From contig DCUY01000001.1 in assembly GCA_002327905.1 (NCBI GenBank), positions 553-16,373 on the forward strand: a stretch of 15,821 nt of DNA, in the 5' to 3' direction. A model generated the notes under the pieces. It made no database searches, was not told where the DNA came from, and was given only the letters and a program-made list of their open reading frames with translations. The translations under genes and the position numbers were made by a program. The stretch is from Caldifarciminota bacterium UBA2202. GTDB lineage: Bacteria > Hydrothermota > 32-111. How positions within the stretch are numbered: position 1 is the first letter of the stretch; every line of letters begins with the position of its first letter. Below are positions 14,693-15,821 of the stretch, piece by piece.

Positions 14693-15772
14693 ATGAACAT
14701 ATCAGAGCGAATAATACTCACAACCGAAGAGGAAACGGCAATCGACCGTTGGTCACATGGGAAAAGCATTCCATTACGTTTGGTAAAACGAGCACAGATT
14801 ATTCAATTATCAGCTCAGGGTGTTTTCAATCACGATATAGCCCAACGACTGAATATTTCTCGACCGACCGTTCAATTATGGAGAGAACGATTTTTAGCTC
14901 TCCGTTTGTCAGGACTGGAGAAAGATGCTCCTCGTCCTGGACGTTTTCCAAGAATTACACAAAAGAAAGTTACAGCTATTGTCAATGCTACTTTGCACAC
15001 AACACCGCCCGATGCGACTCACTGGAGCACACGCAGTATGGCAAAAGCACAAGGGGTCAGCGAAGCCAGTGTTCGCCGTATATGGAAACAATACAACTTA
15101 AAACCCCATCTGGTCAAAAATTTCAAACTCAGCAGGGACAAACATTTTCTGGAGAAACTTTACGATGTTGTTGGCCTTTATTTAAATCCACCCGATAAAT
15201 CCATCGTCTTTTGTGTAGATGAAAAGAGCCAAATACAAGCATTGGAGCGCACGCAACCCTTACTGCCTCTACGTCCCGGAATGCCAGCAAGGCAAACCCA
15301 CGATTACCAACGCCACGGCACAACAACATTATTTGCAGCATTAAACATGCTGGATGGCAAAGTCATCGGAGATTGCATGCCTCGTCACAGACATCAGGAA
15401 TTCATTAGGTTTTTGCAGCTTATAGACACAAAAACGCCACTCGATTTAAGTCTTCATCTTATTGTAGACAACTATGGAACGCATAAACATCCGAAAGTTC
15501 AAAAATGGCTGAAACGTCACCCGCGTTTCCACATGCATTTTATCCCAACATCCAGTTCCTGGGTCAATATGGTGGAACGATGGTTTGCTGAGATTTCGAG
15601 GAAAAGAATCCGTAGAGGGTCTTTCAAAAATGTCAAAGAGCTTATTTCCACTATTAAACAATATATCGAATCGCACAACCAAAACCCAAAGGTATTGGTC
15701 TGGACTGCTTCGGTGGAGTCGATTATGAATAAAATAAAAATAACTAAAGATCTGTTGGAGACACTACACTAG
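14693..15772 (+). CDS. IS630-family DDE transposase
   Basis: This 359-residue protein has the IS630 layout. An N-terminal helix-turn-helix region (about 44-66, with HDIAQRLNISRPTV) is followed by a second helix-turn-helix (about 112-133, STRSMAKAQGVSEASV). The RNase H-like catalytic core has D176 in FCVDEKS, D259 in LIVDNYGTH and E295 in WVNMVERWF, i.e. 35 residues between the second and third acids, typical of the family. All catalytic residues are present, so it may be active. The TAG stop at 15770-15772 uses the duplicated TA target plus one flanking base. Arginine codons are largely CGN, whereas dnaG and its neighbours favour AGA/AGG, a sign of recent arrival. No Shine-Dalgarno sequence is present. 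Confidence 0.95.
   Translation: MNISERIILTTEEETAIDRWSHGKSIPLRLVKRAQIIQLSAQGVFNHDIAQRLNISRPTVQLWRERFLALRLSGLEKDAPRPGRFPRITQKKVTAIVNATLHTTPPDATHWSTRSMAKAQGVSEASVRRIWKQYNLKPHLVKNFKLSRDKHFLEKLYDVVGLYLNPPDKSIVFCVDEKSQIQALERTQPLLPLRPGMPARQTHDYQRHGTTTLFAALNMLDGKVIGDCMPRHRHQEFIRFLQLIDTKTPLDLSLHLIVDNYGTHKHPKVQKWLKRHPRFHMHFIPTSSSWVNMVERWFAEISRKRIRRGSFKNVKELISTIKQYIESHNQNPKVLVWTASVESIMNKIKITKDLLETLH
15758..15769 (-). repeat. Right terminal inverted repeat of the IS630 element
   Basis: This is the last 12 bases of the element; read inward on the minus strand they are GTGTAGTGTCTC, pairing with the left end at 14636-14647. They also encode the last transposase codons before the stop. Confidence 0.55.
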
Positions 15773-15813
15773 GAGTCTGTCCGAAAACTCAATTTTACTA
15801 AATTCAGACTTCC
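15772..15813. repeat. Inverted repeat next to the IS630 right end; second IS edge or operon 3' hairpin
   Basis: GGAGTCTG (15772-15779) is mirrored by CAGACTTCC (15805-15813) with one bulged base. An inner AATTT/AAATT stem (loop TACT) lies directly inside the right arm. The sequence GAGTCTGTCCGAAAAC resembles the terminal repeats of IS5/IS1182-type elements, many of which contain CTGTCCGAAAA. Equally, the folded segment could be the original 3' hairpin of the operon, now separated from it by the IS630 element. The window ends eight bases later, so the two cannot be told apart. Confidence 0.35.
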
Positions 15814-15821
15814 TGATCTCG

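Larger units (their letters stand above)
14634..15771 (+). mobile_element. IS630-family insertion sequence
   Basis: The element proper spans 14636-15769 and is flanked by TA dinucleotides at 14634-14635 and 15770-15771, the target duplication expected of IS630/Tc1-type elements. The terminal repeats are imperfect. The left end reads GTGTGGTGCGTC, and the right end, read inward on the other strand, GTGTAGTGTCTC; 9 of 12 bases match. It carries one transposase gene with its own promoter. It is inserted precisely at the stop codon of the preceding gene and looks intact. Deleting the element and one TA restores a TAG stop for the host gene. Confidence 0.82.

Noticed and set aside
14674..15198. 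A 174-codon + strand frame overlapping the transposase start
   Set aside because: It lies in another frame of a clear IS630 transposase gene, has no family motif, and has the Ser/Thr/Arg-rich composition of a shadow frame.
1..15821. CRISPR arrays, toxin-antitoxin pairs or a defence island
   Set aside because: No regularly spaced repeats and no recognisable nuclease, toxin or defence motifs other than the IS transposase.

Overview
The window is A+T-rich, and every recognisable gene lies on the + strand. Several features suggest an uncultivated bacterium of the Fibrobacterota-Chlorobiota-Bacteroidota (FCB) type. It has three copies of a Por/type IX secretion-like C-terminal sorting domain, a large FG-GAP secreted protein, an archaeal-style UbiA prenyltransferase and a dnaG-rpoD pair. 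Unlike typical Bacteroidota, most genes inside operons have clear Shine-Dalgarno (SD) sequences, so I do not name a phylum.

Left region (1-2128). The window opens inside the last codons of a gene ending in a sorting-domain tail. Next comes a 65-codon reading frame that is itself only a sorting-domain tail, and then a complete secreted beta-propeller protein with its own tail. This is a cell-surface gene cluster that shows signs of rearrangement.

Middle region (2129-3928). An AT-rich gap carries a good sigma-70-type promoter for a tRNA-Thr(CGT). Nine bases after the tRNA starts a nucleoside (uridine-type) kinase with a threonyl-tRNA-synthetase-like N-terminal region, which appears to lack the first part of the usual TGS domain.

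Main gene string (3984-14636). Nine co-directional genes have gaps of 16 bases or less, or overlap: dnaG primase, rpoD primary sigma factor, a YtcJ-like amidohydrolase, an SPFH/stomatin-like membrane protein, a UbiA prenyltransferase, uppP, a YfcE-like phosphodiesterase, a CapA-family protein, and a secreted protein with a C1q/TNF-like C-terminal domain. It reads as one polycistron that starts at a promoter just before dnaG. It joins replication and transcription initiation to isoprenoid-lipid and envelope functions.

Right end (14634-15821). An IS630-family insertion sequence sits in a TA dinucleotide exactly at the stop codon of the last operon gene. Both the host gene's stop and the transposase's stop are spelled partly by the TA target. 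The transposase has a consensus TTGACA-17-TATAAT promoter so close to its ATG that the mRNA should be leaderless. The last 50 bases beyond the element contain an inverted repeat that could be the edge of a second insertion sequence or the displaced 3' hairpin of the operon.

I did not find CRISPR arrays, phage genes or a recognisable defence cassette. The observations most worth checking are the orphan secretion tail, the tRNA-kinase junction, the leaderless-looking operon starts and the junctions of the IS630 element.
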